Position numbers and translations under genes: made by a program. The notes beneath the pieces are model-generated. The model was not told the DNA's origin. It ran no database searches and was given only the letters and a program-made list of their open reading frames with translations. Source: Planctomicrobium piriforme (GTDB lineage Bacteria > Planctomycetota > Planctomycetia > Planctomycetales > Planctomycetaceae). From it: a DNA stretch of 57,629 nt. The stretch's first letter is position 1; every line of letters begins with the position of its first letter. Location of the stretch: assembly GCA_945860955.1 (NCBI GenBank), contig CAMATH010000047.1, forward strand, positions 1 through 57,629, written 5' to 3'. Positions 1-8,446 of this stretch are shown here, in pieces.

Positions 1-707
1 TAGACCCGCCCCATCCCACCCGTTCCCAGGTGCTGTTCCAACACAAAATCTCGCCAAGAGACCAGGTCCCCGTTCGCGATGGATTCGATTTCTGAATTCG
101 CGAGTTTCGAGCGAGCGCGGGCCGCCGCGGACAAATTCGGTTGGGAGAGTTGGGCCGCAATCCGCGCGGCGATCCGTTCGAGAATCCGCCGCACGGTCCG
201 TTCGGTTCGACCAATCGCCTTGGCGATCACTTCGTTCGATTCTCCCTGGAGGCGTCGTTCGAGGACAACGCGCTCTTGTGCCGAGAGGCCGCGCATCAAC
301 CTTTCCAGGGTTTCAATCGACTCCAGCACCTCGGCGGGGGTCGGTTCCTCCCTGGCGAGCATGGGAGAGTCGCTCTCGACCGCTTGTTCACGTCGAGGAT
401 CGCGTTGCTGAGCCGAATGCCATTCGACCTGTGAGCGGAGTTTGTTCAGCGCAATCTGAGCCAGAAGGCGCCACAAATCGCCGGCGCGGGCCAGTTCGAA
501 TTTTCCGTCGCGAGCCCGCACGAAGAAACTCCGGTACGCCGACTGCACGACATCTTCGGGATCGAACCGGGCGGCCAAACGCGGAGTGAGATGGGTGCGG
601 GCCAATGCCAGCAGTCGGGCGACGTATCGGTCATGGATTCGGACGGCGGCGCGGTCGTCGCCTGCGAGGTACTGGCCGAGCACGTTCTGTGACGAATTCT
701 CGTCCAT
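1..707 (-). CDS. ECF-type sigma-70 factor fused to Ser/Thr protein kinase (5' part only)
   Basis: Reading from an ATG at 707 to the window edge gives 235 uninterrupted codons, so the 3' part lies outside. Residues 1-~195 form an ECF sigma factor: a region-2 segment containing RFDPEDVVQSAYRSFFVRA, then a region-4 helix-turn-helix (LSAQERVVLERRLQGESNE followed by IGRTERTVRRILERI). A linker of about 25 residues leads straight into FVLEQHLGTGGMGRVY, which is the glycine-rich ATP loop of a Hanks-type kinase, at the very end of the window. Sigma factors genetically linked to Ser/Thr kinases are known in planctomycetes; a direct in-frame fusion would put promoter recognition and kinase activity in one chain. 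The kinase call rests on the loop alone, because the catalytic residues are not in view. A region of about 190 bp separates it from the divergent ferredoxin gene. Confidence 0.75.
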   Translation of the reverse strand, partial: MDENSSQNVLGQYLAGDDRAAVRIHDRYVARLLALARTHLTPRLAARFDPEDVVQSAYRSFFVRARDGKFELARAGDLWRLLAQIALNKLRSQVEWHSAQQRDPRREQAVESDSPMLAREEPTPAEVLESIETLERLMRGLSAQERVVLERRLQGESNEVIAKAIGRTERTVRRILERIAARIAAQLSQPNLSAAARARSKLANSEIESIANGDLVSWRDFVLEQHLGTGGMGRV

Positions 708-894
708 TTTTTGGGGGTCGATGTCGAAGTCTGGGACCAGTTTGCCGTGAATCCGGGGAATTCCGACCGAATCGGCGGAAATCGTGTCCGGAAAATGTAC
801 CAGATTCGGATGCACTGGTTGAACGCGGTTGCCGTCATGCCGACGCAGATCGGGCCGCCTGACTCGATTTCACGATTTCGCAAAGGAGTTGACC

Positions 895-1179
895 ATGGCG
901 TTCGTCGTCACTGCCCCCTGTTTCGGATGCAAATACACCGATTGCGTCGTCGTGTGCCCATGCGACTGCTTTCACGAAGGAGAAGAAATGCTGTACATCG
1001 ACCCCGATCTTTGCATCGACTGTGAAGCCTGTCTGCCCGAGTGCCCGGTCGAAGCGATCTTCCACGAAGACAACGTGCCGGCGGAGTGGAAGGACTTCAT
1101 CACTCTCAACGCCGAGATGGTGCGCCTCACTCCCCAGATTCTCGAGCGCAAGGCGCCGCTGGCCGGTGGCGGCCCGTAA
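895..1179 (+). CDS. fdxA: 7Fe-type ferredoxin (FdxA)
   Basis: Small cytoplasmic electron carrier of 94 residues. Cysteines at 9, 12, 17, 21 and 25 in the context CFGCKYTDCVVVCPCDCF, and at 40, 43, 46 and 50 in CIDCEACLPECP, match the Azotobacter FdI pattern of one [3Fe-4S] and one [4Fe-4S] cluster. The tail is short compared with FdI. The ATG at 895 was chosen because AAAGGAG lies just upstream and because upstream codons add nothing conserved. It stands alone: the sigma-kinase gene is divergent on the left and a RAYT-derived repeat element lies 250 bp downstream, so its redox partner cannot be inferred from context. Confidence 0.92.
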   Translation: MAFVVTAPCFGCKYTDCVVVCPCDCFHEGEEMLYIDPDLCIDCEACLPECPVEAIFHEDNVPAEWKDFITLNAEMVRLTPQILERKAPLAGGGP

Positions 1180-1430
1180 CGTGCCGATTGGAAGTCGCGG
1201 TTGAGAAGCGGGACTGGGCGAGCCGATCTTCTTCGTTTGCCGCTCGAGTTCGGAAATTCCACCCCGTGTTCGAAGGAACCCTTGAACAAAGCCGCCCATT
1301 CGGGGATTCACGCCGCGGTTTGTGTTTGTCCGTTCGATCGCGCAAACTAGACCACGGTGGATCGTTATTGCCGGGAACACAATTCTCGAAGTCGTGCTGG
1401 AATGCCAACCGCCAAATCCGTCAGAGGCTG

Positions 1431-1908
1431 AAACTGGGAAATAGCGCGTTCTTGACTTGGAGACTCGCGGGGGCCACCATGCGGAGGATACCACGGCCCG
1501 CTCGAGCCGCTGTTGACGGCATGATCTATCACGCTTTGAATCGCGGGAACCGCCGCGAGACGGTGTTCCACAAGCCGGCGGACTTCGACGCCTTTGTGGC
1601 GGCGATGAACGACGCCCAACGTCGGGTTTCCCGAGCATTGGAAATGGTCGAGGCTGCCCGGCTGGTTGTCCGCTGATGACCGGCTCTGGCGTGGCACGCC
1701 GGCGCCGCGTGATGCGGCGTGGTTGGAGCGTGTCAACGAGCCGCTCTCGAGTGGCGACATGCAGCGATTGCGTCATTCGGTGCGGCGTGGTCGGCCGTTC
1801 GGCAACGACGACTGGACGCGACATCCCGCCCAGGCTTTGGGCCTGGAGTCCTGTTTGAGACCGCCAGGAAGACCAAAGAAGTCTTGAAACTCACTATGTC
1901 CCCCTTTT
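1431..1908 (+). mobile_element. RAYT-derived non-autonomous element, copy 1
   Basis: About 478 bp of a degraded Y1/IS200-like (REP-associated tyrosine) transposase gene lacking its middle. The 5' part codes for GMIYHALNRGNRRETVFHK and the following residues to about MNDAQ. Sequence then jumps to the C-terminal part (APRDAAWLERVNEPLSSGDM ... RRGRPFGNDDW ... LGLES) in another frame. The HFH metal site and catalytic Tyr region are absent. The right end is CTATGTCCCCCTTTT (1894-1908); the left end AAACTGGGAAATAG (1431-1444) is a worn version of the inverted sequence. The ATG of the family start is mutated to ATA. It sits about 80 bp beyond the stop codon of the gene at 1990-3672. Confidence 0.8.
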
Positions 1909-1989
1909 CTGCCCTGGTTGTCGACGAACGCGAGCGATACTCCGTGCTGGTCTTCGAGTTCCTGAAAGCGCGCCGCGATGGGCACAGAA

Positions 1990-3672
1990 TCATTTTGACA
2001 GATCCGGCGTATTCGACTCGAAGAGCGAGTCCGACAGTTCCGCTTCGAAGTCGACGTAGATGTGAACGATCTGGTCGTATGTCTTTCCACTCACTTTTTC
2101 GCGGATGGCGTCTTTTCGACGGACCCTGGTGCCATACCAGACTCCTTGAGGCGAGCGGGCGGTTTCTTCGATTTGATAACTCGTGTCTCCGACACCCCAC
2201 TGCATCACGATGTAGTCCTTCCGAGGATCGAGCCAGTACTTCTCTTCGTTCACTTTGAGGAGAATGCAGCCCGCTGGCCCTTCCGCAGCTTCAGTATCCA
2301 GTGAGACTTGACGATTCGGATTGCCAATTCCCATGGGGGGTCGGCAGACAAACTCAGGACGCGTGGCAAAGTCCGGGAACATCTCTTCGGGCTTCAGATT
2401 GTAATCGTACGATTTCACACCCGAAATTTCGCGGCGTTTGATTCCTTTGGCATCCGGGACTTTTTGGAAATCGAACGTGTACATCCGGGAGCCGACATGC
2501 ATCGATACAGGGCCGAATTGAAACTTCGATGCTCGGTCGATCCACCACTTCCGCAGATCGACATCGTCTGCGGGTTTCGGGGTCTCCTGGGTCAGAACTC
2601 CGTTTGGAAGATCTCTGCGGAATCGATTCCCCTTGCGGTAGAGAATGGAATCAGGAGCAGAATTCCACCAAATCAATTCTCCGATGGGATCTCGCTGTTC
2701 GACAATCACCGCTCGATAGTTGTCCATCTGGACCCGGCCCGATTGTATCGTCGCAAGGACTCGCTTCAGTTCACCGGAGGGGAGGCGATCGACCAGCTTC
2801 GCATCCTTCGGAACTCCCAGTTCAAAGATGTCCGTGGGACCACGTTCGGGGTATTGGAATCGCGTTTCCTTGACCGCGAGCCTGCCATTCACAGTCGCTT
2901 CGACCCGGCACAAGTGGGGCAATTGAGTTGCGATATCGACTCGGTACCACATGGTCAATGGACCCGTCAGTTGCTGATCCTTAGCCTGGGCGGGTGCCTT
3001 GTCGGTGGGCTGTACCGTGACGCTGTACTCGAGCCAGTCTCGTCCCTGATCGGTGGCCTTCGAGACGCGCTGGCTGAGAATTTTCATTTGGCCCTGCATA
3101 GGGGCAAACATCTTCAGATGCTCCAGAGGTTTTTCAGGCGGAGAACCACTTTGCAGGAGTACCCGAAGAGATTCGGAAATCGCTCCCCATTTTCCGGACT
3201 GAACGTATCCGACCAGTGGGCCTCGATAGAGCACCTGCTCCTGGGGGGCGTACGAGTGATAGACCTCCTGCTGGAAGTCGTTGAACCGGATCATGTCCTC
3301 GCCCCGAAATGCCTCGATCTTTTGTTCGATCGAAAGCCACCCCTCGTGAACCGGCTTGTCATCGATCGTGGTGCGGAGGTGGACCCAGGGTTGTTTGAGT
3401 ACCGCTTTGGCCACATCCGCCAGACTGGCCTGCGGCTGAAGAAACAACGCAACCGCCGTGAGCACAACCGCTGTGAGAGACAGTCCCCCAATAGTCGCCA
3501 TCCAGCGACGGCGAGAGGCGGACGCACGTCCGATTCTCAGCGTCGAAGACTGGGGCAGATCATGGGGAAACGGTACGGCAGGATTCGGGAAGTCGGGAAT
3601 GATCCTGGCGCGAATCCCGGCCACAGCTTCGTCCAATCGGTCGTCGGATCTGGATGAGAGTTTCGTAGTCAT
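1990..3672 (-). CDS. Sigma-factor-linked single-pass membrane protein of unknown function
   Basis: 560 residues. The N-terminal ~55 residues are cytoplasmic and charged, followed by one membrane segment at about residues 58-78 and a large extracytoplasmic part containing two similar halves (around residues 90-300 and 300-555) with beta-rich composition. I do not recognise a named domain. Its ATG (3672) overlaps the TGA of the ECF sigma gene as ATGA, so the two are translationally coupled. That position, a short cytoplasmic N-terminus and one TM segment suggest an anti-sigma-like or sensory partner of the sigma factor; this is inferred from context only. No zinc-binding HxxxCxxC anti-sigma motif is visible in the N-terminus. 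Confidence 0.75.
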   Translation of the reverse strand: MTTKLSSRSDDRLDEAVAGIRARIIPDFPNPAVPFPHDLPQSSTLRIGRASASRRRWMATIGGLSLTAVVLTAVALFLQPQASLADVAKAVLKQPWVHLRTTIDDKPVHEGWLSIEQKIEAFRGEDMIRFNDFQQEVYHSYAPQEQVLYRGPLVGYVQSGKWGAISESLRVLLQSGSPPEKPLEHLKMFAPMQGQMKILSQRVSKATDQGRDWLEYSVTVQPTDKAPAQAKDQQLTGPLTMWYRVDIATQLPHLCRVEATVNGRLAVKETRFQYPERGPTDIFELGVPKDAKLVDRLPSGELKRVLATIQSGRVQMDNYRAVIVEQRDPIGELIWWNSAPDSILYRKGNRFRRDLPNGVLTQETPKPADDVDLRKWWIDRASKFQFGPVSMHVGSRMYTFDFQKVPDAKGIKRREISGVKSYDYNLKPEEMFPDFATRPEFVCRPPMGIGNPNRQVSLDTEAAEGPAGCILLKVNEEKYWLDPRKDYIVMQWGVGDTSYQIEETARSPQGVWYGTRVRRKDAIREKVSGKTYDQIVHIYVDFEAELSDSLFESNTPDLSK

Positions 3673-4193
3673 GACTGCTCCTGGGGACAGGTATCAAAGG
3701 CCTTGAACGCGGGGCGGAGGGATTGCCGGGCTCGATGGATCAGCACACCGACCTCGTTCGAGTCGGTCTGCATCTGGGTGGCTATCTCGGCGTACGACAT
3801 TTGCTCGACTGACCGCAGCCAGAAGGCTTCGGCCTGGCGAGCAGGCAGTTTGGCCAATTCCGAGGTGAGACACTCCATAAGTTCCTGGAGTTCGACTTTA
3901 CCGGGCGACTGCGCGGCGGCGGCAATCGCCACCAGGGATTCACTGTCGGATTGCACCAGTGCGGTTTGACGACTCCGCCTGCGCAGAGCATCGATCGCAC
4001 GTCGCACGCTGAGCCAACGCAAGAGAGAAGGCCAATCCTCGACCGTCCGATCAGCAGACCGCCGAAAGGCGTCGAGAAAGACCTCTTGGTAGCAGTCGAG
4101 AGCATCCTCGCGCGAACTCAGCACGCGGTAAACCGTGCTCCAAACCAGAGGACCGTGCACTCGGCAGAGTTCTTCCCAATCGTGTGGCTTCAC
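3669..4193 (-). CDS. ECF sigma-70 factor
   Basis: 174 residues, the usual ECF length. Region 2 spans about residues 10-75, with DALDCYQEVFLDAFRRS and the promoter-melting segment WPSLLRWLSVRRAIDALRRR. Region 4 spans about residues 110-165 with LPARQAEAFWLRSVEQMSYA and EIATQMQTDSNEVGVLIHRA as the helix-turn-helix. There is no C-terminal extension. The stop overlaps the start of the downstream membrane protein by four bases. Upstream, AACTTT and AATACT separated by 15 bases (4225-4251, minus strand) resemble the layout before another ECF operon in this window, which suggests autoregulation. Confidence 0.9.
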   Translation of the reverse strand: MKPHDWEELCRVHGPLVWSTVYRVLSSREDALDCYQEVFLDAFRRSADRTVEDWPSLLRWLSVRRAIDALRRRSRQTALVQSDSESLVAIAAAAQSPGKVELQELMECLTSELAKLPARQAEAFWLRSVEQMSYAEIATQMQTDSNEVGVLIHRARQSLRPAFKAFDTCPQEQS

Positions 4194-4224
4194 GGCAACT
4201 GAACTCCTGAACTTGTCATACTGC

Positions 4225-4251
4225 AGTATTCACGACTGCCGGGGCAAAGTT
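4225..4251 (-). promoter_or_regulatory. Candidate ECF-type promoter of the sigma/membrane-protein operon
   Basis: On the minus strand AACTTT (4246-4251) is followed after 15 bases by AATACT (4225-4230), about 30 bases before the sigma start codon at 4193. The AACTTT element and the spacing recur before the sigma operon at 8447. Many ECF sigma factors read an AAC-containing -35 element and transcribe their own operon. No transcription data support it here. Confidence 0.4.
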
Positions 4252-4550
4252 ATTACAGCAATCTGAAAAGAATCGAAATCCGGAGCGGGCGATACAGGCA
4301 GGCTGGCGCGAATTCCGGAGAGTTGGTACACACTGGCGCGAGGTTGCTCGTCCGGGTTTGCCACCCGGTGGCACGGGGGCGACCTCAGGCACGGAGGTTG
4401 TCATGTCGGAACACCTGGTCAATGTCGAGTCGATCGGATCCTACGTTGAATCGCTCTCCGATCCGCGCCGCTGTCACGGTTCACGAGTCGGGATGAACAG
4501 AGCGGCAAACGGGTTTTCCCGCAACCGGAAGAATCCGCGATATTACCGCC

Positions 4551-4965
4551 ATGTCTCTGTCGCAACCTCCGATCACTCCCGAACAGATCGCCGCCTCGCC
4601 GCCCGAGTTTCGGGCTTTGTGGCAAGCGGTGATCGGCCAGTTCGAACAGCGGATTGCCAAACTGGAAGCCGAACTGGCGTCGACAAAAGCGGAATTGGCG
4701 GCGGCCAGGAAGCCCCCTCGCAATTCGTCGCTGCGGTCGAGCACCGAGCATCCCCATGCAAAGCCGGCGCCTAAAAGAGAATAAAGCGGCAAGAAGCGTG
4801 TCGGTCAGCCGGGGCACGCGAAACACCAGCGGTCGTTGAACCCCGTCGAATAATATAGCGAAGTGGTCCCCCTGATCCCTGAGGCGTGTTGACGGTGCGG
4901 CGAATCGCTCACCGGTACGGACGCGGAACCACTGCGGCGTCAGGTCTGGGAAATCCCTGAAATCT
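4551..4965 (+). pseudogene. IS66-family transposase remnant (N-terminal part, frameshifted)
   Basis: The first 77 codons are open and read as the coiled N-terminus of an IS66 transposase: a helix with IAKLEAELASTKAELAAARK, then NSSLRSSTEHPHAKP, the usual 'NSS.PPS..HP' segment. After a frameshift near 4780 the following DNA still resembles the family: a GKKRVGQPGHAKHQRSLNPVE-like stretch, a zinc-finger-like CRCGESLTGTDAEPLRRQVW stretch and EIPEI. It contains internal stops and ends about 13 bp before RAYT-derived element copy 2. The catalytic DDE domain is absent. It is a dead fragment. Confidence 0.75.
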
Positions 4966-4977
4966 AACCGCGCCAAC

Positions 4978-5450
4978 AAAGCGGGACATAGCGCGTTCCT
5001 GATTTAGAGAATCGCGTCGGCCACCACACGCGGATGCCACGGACTGCTCGAGTCGCTGTTGGCGGCATGATCTATCACGCTTTGAATCGCGGGAACCGCC
5101 GCGAGACGGTGTTCCATAAGCCGGCGGACTTCGACTCCTTTGTGGCGACGATGAACGACGCCCAGCGGCGGGTTTCCCGAGCATTGGAAATGGTCGAGCC
5201 TGCCCGGCTGGTTGTCCGCTGATGACCGGCTGCTCTGGTGTGGCACACCGGCGCCGCGTGGTGCGGTGTGGTGGAAGCGTGTCAACGAACCGCTCTTGAG
5301 CGGCGACTTGCCGTGATTGCGTCGTTCGGTGCGGCGTGGTCGGCCGTTCGGCAACGACGACTGGACGCGTCCTACCGCCCAGACTTTGGGCCTGGAATCC
5401 TGTTTGCGACCGCACGGAAGACCGAAGAGGTCTTGAAACATCCCCCTCCA
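4978..5450 (+). mobile_element. RAYT-derived non-autonomous element, copy 2
   Basis: Same internally deleted element as at 1431 and 7801. The left end is AAAGCGGGACATAG (4978-4991). The coding relic starts at 5034 with MPRTARVAVGGMIYHALNRG and reaches MNDAQ, then the same junction and the C-terminal part in another frame follow. The right end is damaged: the CTATG of the terminal repeat is missing and only TCCCCCTCC remains near 5441-5449. It lies between two different IS66 remnants on opposite strands, so it probably inserted into or next to an older insertion-sequence cluster. Confidence 0.8.
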
Positions 5451-5742
5451 ACTGATTCGAGCGGTCCCGCGCGGCGTTCTGCTCGTTCTTCTCCCGGAAG
5501 AGCCGCGCCTGCAATTTACGATTCTCACCACAGAGCTGATCGACCTCCGAATCAAGTACCTTGATGCACTCCGCCGCACGGGCGTGCATCGCCTTCCAAT
5601 ACCGCACCTGCTGCCGCAGTTCCAAGTTCTCGCGACGGACATCCGCCAACTCCCGTCGCAGTTCGACGGTCTCCTGCCGCAACTCGTGTAACAACTGCTG
5701 TCCGAGCTCCGGAAACTCTTCCCTGCGCAGTCGGGAGTCCAT
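5451..5742 (-). pseudogene. IS66-family transposase remnant (second subfamily, N-terminal part)
   Basis: Reading from an ATG at 5742 gives an IS66-type N-terminus: a charged leucine-rich coil containing LRREEFPELGQQLLHEL and ELRQQVRYWKAMHARAAE, then GENRKLQARLF and a DRSNQLEG segment. The frame runs directly into RAYT-derived element copy 2 and the rest of the transposase is missing. Its sequence differs from the plus-strand IS66 remnant at 4551, so these are two different IS66 elements. An upstream extension to 5793 has no family similarity that I recognise. Confidence 0.7.
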
Positions 5743-5793
5743 TCCAGAACGGCACCGTCCATGATGACGCCGGTTGTACCCCTTCCCCCCCAT

Positions 5794-6156
5794 CCGCCAA
5801 GATCAATACCTTCTCAGCAACGGCATCGACGAAGGTTTACTTGCCAAAACTCTTGAATCCCGGGAAATCGAATTGTCGCTGCAATCGAATCTGTCCCGTC
5901 TCACCCTCCCGACGACACGACCCGCCCTGCCGACTGGAGTTCGAATTGTCGCTCGCAGGGAGAACTAACTGTCGCTCAACACGCGCCCACCACCGCAGTT
6001 TCGTGATCCTGGAAACGTGGCGGCTTGTCGAAAAAACAAAATCTGGCCCCCGACTTACATCTCAGTTCCGTTCGAGGCGGACCACGTGTATCCTAGCCAA
6101 GGTCGAATGTGCCGCGAGAGTCCAGAATCCGGGCCGGATAGATAAGGGACAACCAC
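5794..6156. other. Non-coding stretch
   Basis: No convincing gene, terminator or repeat is visible. It separates the IS66 remnant from the AlkD-like gene. The motif GAATTGTCGCT occurs twice (near 5869 and 5943). Confidence 0.5.
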
Positions 6157-7074
6157 ATGCCCACGAAAAAGACCATGAAGAAGCTCGTGAAGCAGGCGGC
6201 CGCACGGCCCGTTGCGAAGTCCGCCAAGGCTACGAAGCCGGCAGCTGCGAAGACGTCCGCGTCGAAGGCCGCAGCGCCGAAGCCCGCGCCCGCCGCGAAG
6301 ACGTCGGTCGCGAAGTCCTCCGCAGCGAAAGCCCCGGCAGCGCACAGGTCGCTCTCGGAAGTCATGGCCATCCTCGAAAAGCTCGGCACGGAGCAGACCC
6401 GTAAGACGTGGGCGCGGCACGGCGCGAAGGGGCCGATGTTCGGCGTCCTCTTCGGCGAACTCTTCAAGTTGATGAAGTGGATCGACGTCGATCACGAACT
6501 CGCGCGAGAGTTGTGGGCGACCGGCAACGTCGACGCGCGGAATCTTGCGATGAAGATTGCCGATCCGCTCGCGATGACGCCCGACGAACTCGACCGCTGG
6601 GCGATCGAGAATCCAATGCGCATGTGCAGCCTCTACGTCGCGACACTCGCCGCCGAAGGCCCGCACGCGCGCAACAAGGTGCGCGAATGGCTGAGCTCGT
6701 CGAACGAGCGGCTGCGCGCGTCGGGGTGGACGCTGCTTGGCCGCCTTTCCGACCTCGACGAGTCTTTCCCGGAGGACCAACTACTCCGCGGAGTCGAAGT
6801 GATCGAGAAGTCGATCCACTCCGTGCCGAATGAAGTGAAGAACGACATGAACCGGGCGCTGATCACGATCGGCGGCCGGAGTTTCGCGATGCGGAAGGCC
6901 GTGCTTGCGGCAGCGAAGAGCATCGGCGAAGTGACCGTCGACCACGGCGACACCGCCTGCAAGACGCCGGACGTCTCCGAAGCCGTCGAGAAGATGTGGG
7001 CGCGCTCTGGATCGAAATTCGGATCGCCCGCCGCACACGAGCGCTCGATGAAGTCCTTGCGCCGCCGCTGTTGA
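6157..7074 (+). CDS. DNA alkylation repair (AlkD-like) protein with histone-H1-like tail
   Basis: 305 residues. Residues 1-~68 are almost only Lys, Ala, Pro, Ser and Thr (repeats such as KSAKATKPAAAKTSASKAAA), like histone H1 and other bacterial DNA-binding tails. From about residue 70 the protein is an AlkD-type HEAT-like helical domain (DNA_alkylation family), with VMAILEKLGTEQTRKTWARH, GPMFGVLFGEL, HELARELWATGNVDARNLAM and ADP...PDELDRWA. Members bind DNA and some remove alkylated bases. A catalytic role here is not shown by the sequence. The start is the ATG after GATAAGGGACAACC. No neighbour suggests a pathway. Confidence 0.82.
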   Translation: MPTKKTMKKLVKQAAARPVAKSAKATKPAAAKTSASKAAAPKPAPAAKTSVAKSSAAKAPAAHRSLSEVMAILEKLGTEQTRKTWARHGAKGPMFGVLFGELFKLMKWIDVDHELARELWATGNVDARNLAMKIADPLAMTPDELDRWAIENPMRMCSLYVATLAAEGPHARNKVREWLSSSNERLRASGWTLLGRLSDLDESFPEDQLLRGVEVIEKSIHSVPNEVKNDMNRALITIGGRSFAMRKAVLAAAKSIGEVTVDHGDTACKTPDVSEAVEKMWARSGSKFGSPAAHERSMKSLRRRC

Positions 7075-7800
7075 GGCGGACCCGCGCGCAGCGGCCCTAC
7101 CGGACGCAGTGCCCCTGTGAATTTCCGCGACAACGACGCCCGAATCCTTCTGATCGGAGCGCAGGTTTAGCCGCGATTCGGGATCGAAAATCAACTGCCG
7201 TTTCGAACGCCGCAGCGGTTTGTTCCTTGACCTCTCGTTGTGCAAAAACGAGAACCGCCGAAAATCGCCTCACTGCCTGTGAACACCTGGATATATTCCA
7301 AGTAGAAATCTGGGCTAGAATTCGGCGGGCCACTGTTCAGAAGTGCCAGATTCAGCCGCGAACAATGTTCCGACCGCCCGTCGGAGCGCAACCTCAGCCG
7401 TCGTCCAGTCACATATCGGAGCACATCGCAGCGCTCATGCCGCTCGCCGATAGCTCTTCTGGAAGCAAAATTCCGAACCTGGTGGGCCGTCGCGGACACC
7501 GAACGAGTGGTGTCTGAGCGCGGGGCGAGAATTGTTTACGTTTCGTGGCGGCGAAGAGGCAAGCCCGGCGGGAGTCGAATGTGCAATGCGGCTGACTTTT
7601 GGCAGAGACTGTCGACCGTACCGAGGCTGAAGCAGTACACGCGACGCGGCGCATGTTGCCAGAAGACATCGCGGTGCCTGGTTGGTCGCCGTTCGGCGCG
7701 CCTGACCCACCCCGGGCTTCGCCTCTTCGCCGCGATTCCTGCGAGTTGTCGAATCGCAGTGCGCAACCCTCAAGCATCTGCGTGCTGACTCCAAAGGGCA
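7075..7800. other. Long stretch without a recognisable gene
   Basis: 726 bp between the AlkD-like gene and RAYT-derived element copy 3. Both strands have only short open frames with unlikely composition, which I read as chance. No rRNA, tRNA or terminator is evident. It could be old decayed coding DNA. Confidence 0.45.
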
Positions 7801-8281
7801 AAAAGGGGGACATAGCGAGTTCTTGGCTCGGAGATTCGTGTCGGCCACCCTGCGAGGATGCCACGGACCGCTCGAGCCGCTGTTGGCGGGATGATCTATC
7901 ACGCTTTGAATCGCGGGAACCGCCGCGCGACGGTGTTTCATAAGCTGGCGGACTTCGACGCCTTTGTGGCGGCGATGAACGACGCCCAGCATCGGGTTTC
8001 CCGAGCATTGGAAATGGTCGAGCCTGCCCGGCTGGTTGTCGGCTGATGACCGGCTGCTCTGGCGTAACACGCCGAGGCCGCGTGATGCGGCGTGGTGGGA
8101 GCGTGTCAACGAACCGCTCTCGAGCGGCTACTTGCAGCGATTGCGTCAGTCGGTGCGGCGTGGTCGCCCGTTCGGCAACAACGACGGAACGCGTCCTGCC
8201 GCCCAGGCTTTGGGCCTGGAATCCTGTTTGCCACCGCCAGGAAGACCGAAGAAGTCTTGAAACTCACTATGTCCCCCTTTT
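7801..8281 (+). mobile_element. RAYT-derived non-autonomous element, copy 3 (intact ends)
   Basis: 481 bp bounded by a perfect 15-bp inverted repeat: AAAAGGGGGACATAG at 7801-7815 and CTATGTCCCCCTTTT at 8267-8281. Inside, an N-terminal transposase relic (from 7858, GMIYHALNRGNRRATVFHK) runs to MNDAQ, followed by the same deletion junction as in copies 1 and 2 and by the C-terminal relic (8036-8260) in another frame. With intact ends, matched length and a shared deletion, this is best described as a MITE-like passenger mobilised by a full RAYT elsewhere. Its right end is only 166 bp before an ECF sigma gene. Confidence 0.85.
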
Positions 8282-8380
8282 GTGTCCCGATGCGTCGGTC
8301 GATGTGATCAACGCGCCGGTATCCTCCCAGTACCGTGTCGTTAAGCACTGGTGGATACTTCGGGTCCCCTCGTGGCCGGG

Positions 8381-8409
8381 GGAACTTTTTTCTGGCCCGG
8401 CTGTATAAC
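8381..8409 (+). promoter_or_regulatory. Candidate ECF-type promoter of the sigma/signal-peptidase operon
   Basis: GGAACTT begins at 8381, so the core AACTTT is 8383-8388. It is followed after 15 bases by TATAAC (8404-8409), about 38 bp before the sigma start. The AACTTT core and the spacer length are identical to the site before the ECF sigma gene at 4193. It is consistent with an autoregulated ECF promoter but untested. Confidence 0.42.
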
Positions 8410-8446
8410 CTCTCAGCGGTAATTCAGTGAGACAAGACACGGTGCC

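Noticed and set aside
835-1824. Minus-strand open frame of 329 codons
   Set aside because: It crosses the ferredoxin gene and the RAYT-derived element on the opposite strand. The ferredoxin cysteine motifs and the element structure explain the DNA.
2308-3657. Plus-strand open frame of 449 codons
   Set aside because: It is antisense to the membrane protein gene at 1990-3672, which has a coupled start, a membrane segment and sensible composition. The plus frame has Arg/His-rich composition and no motif.
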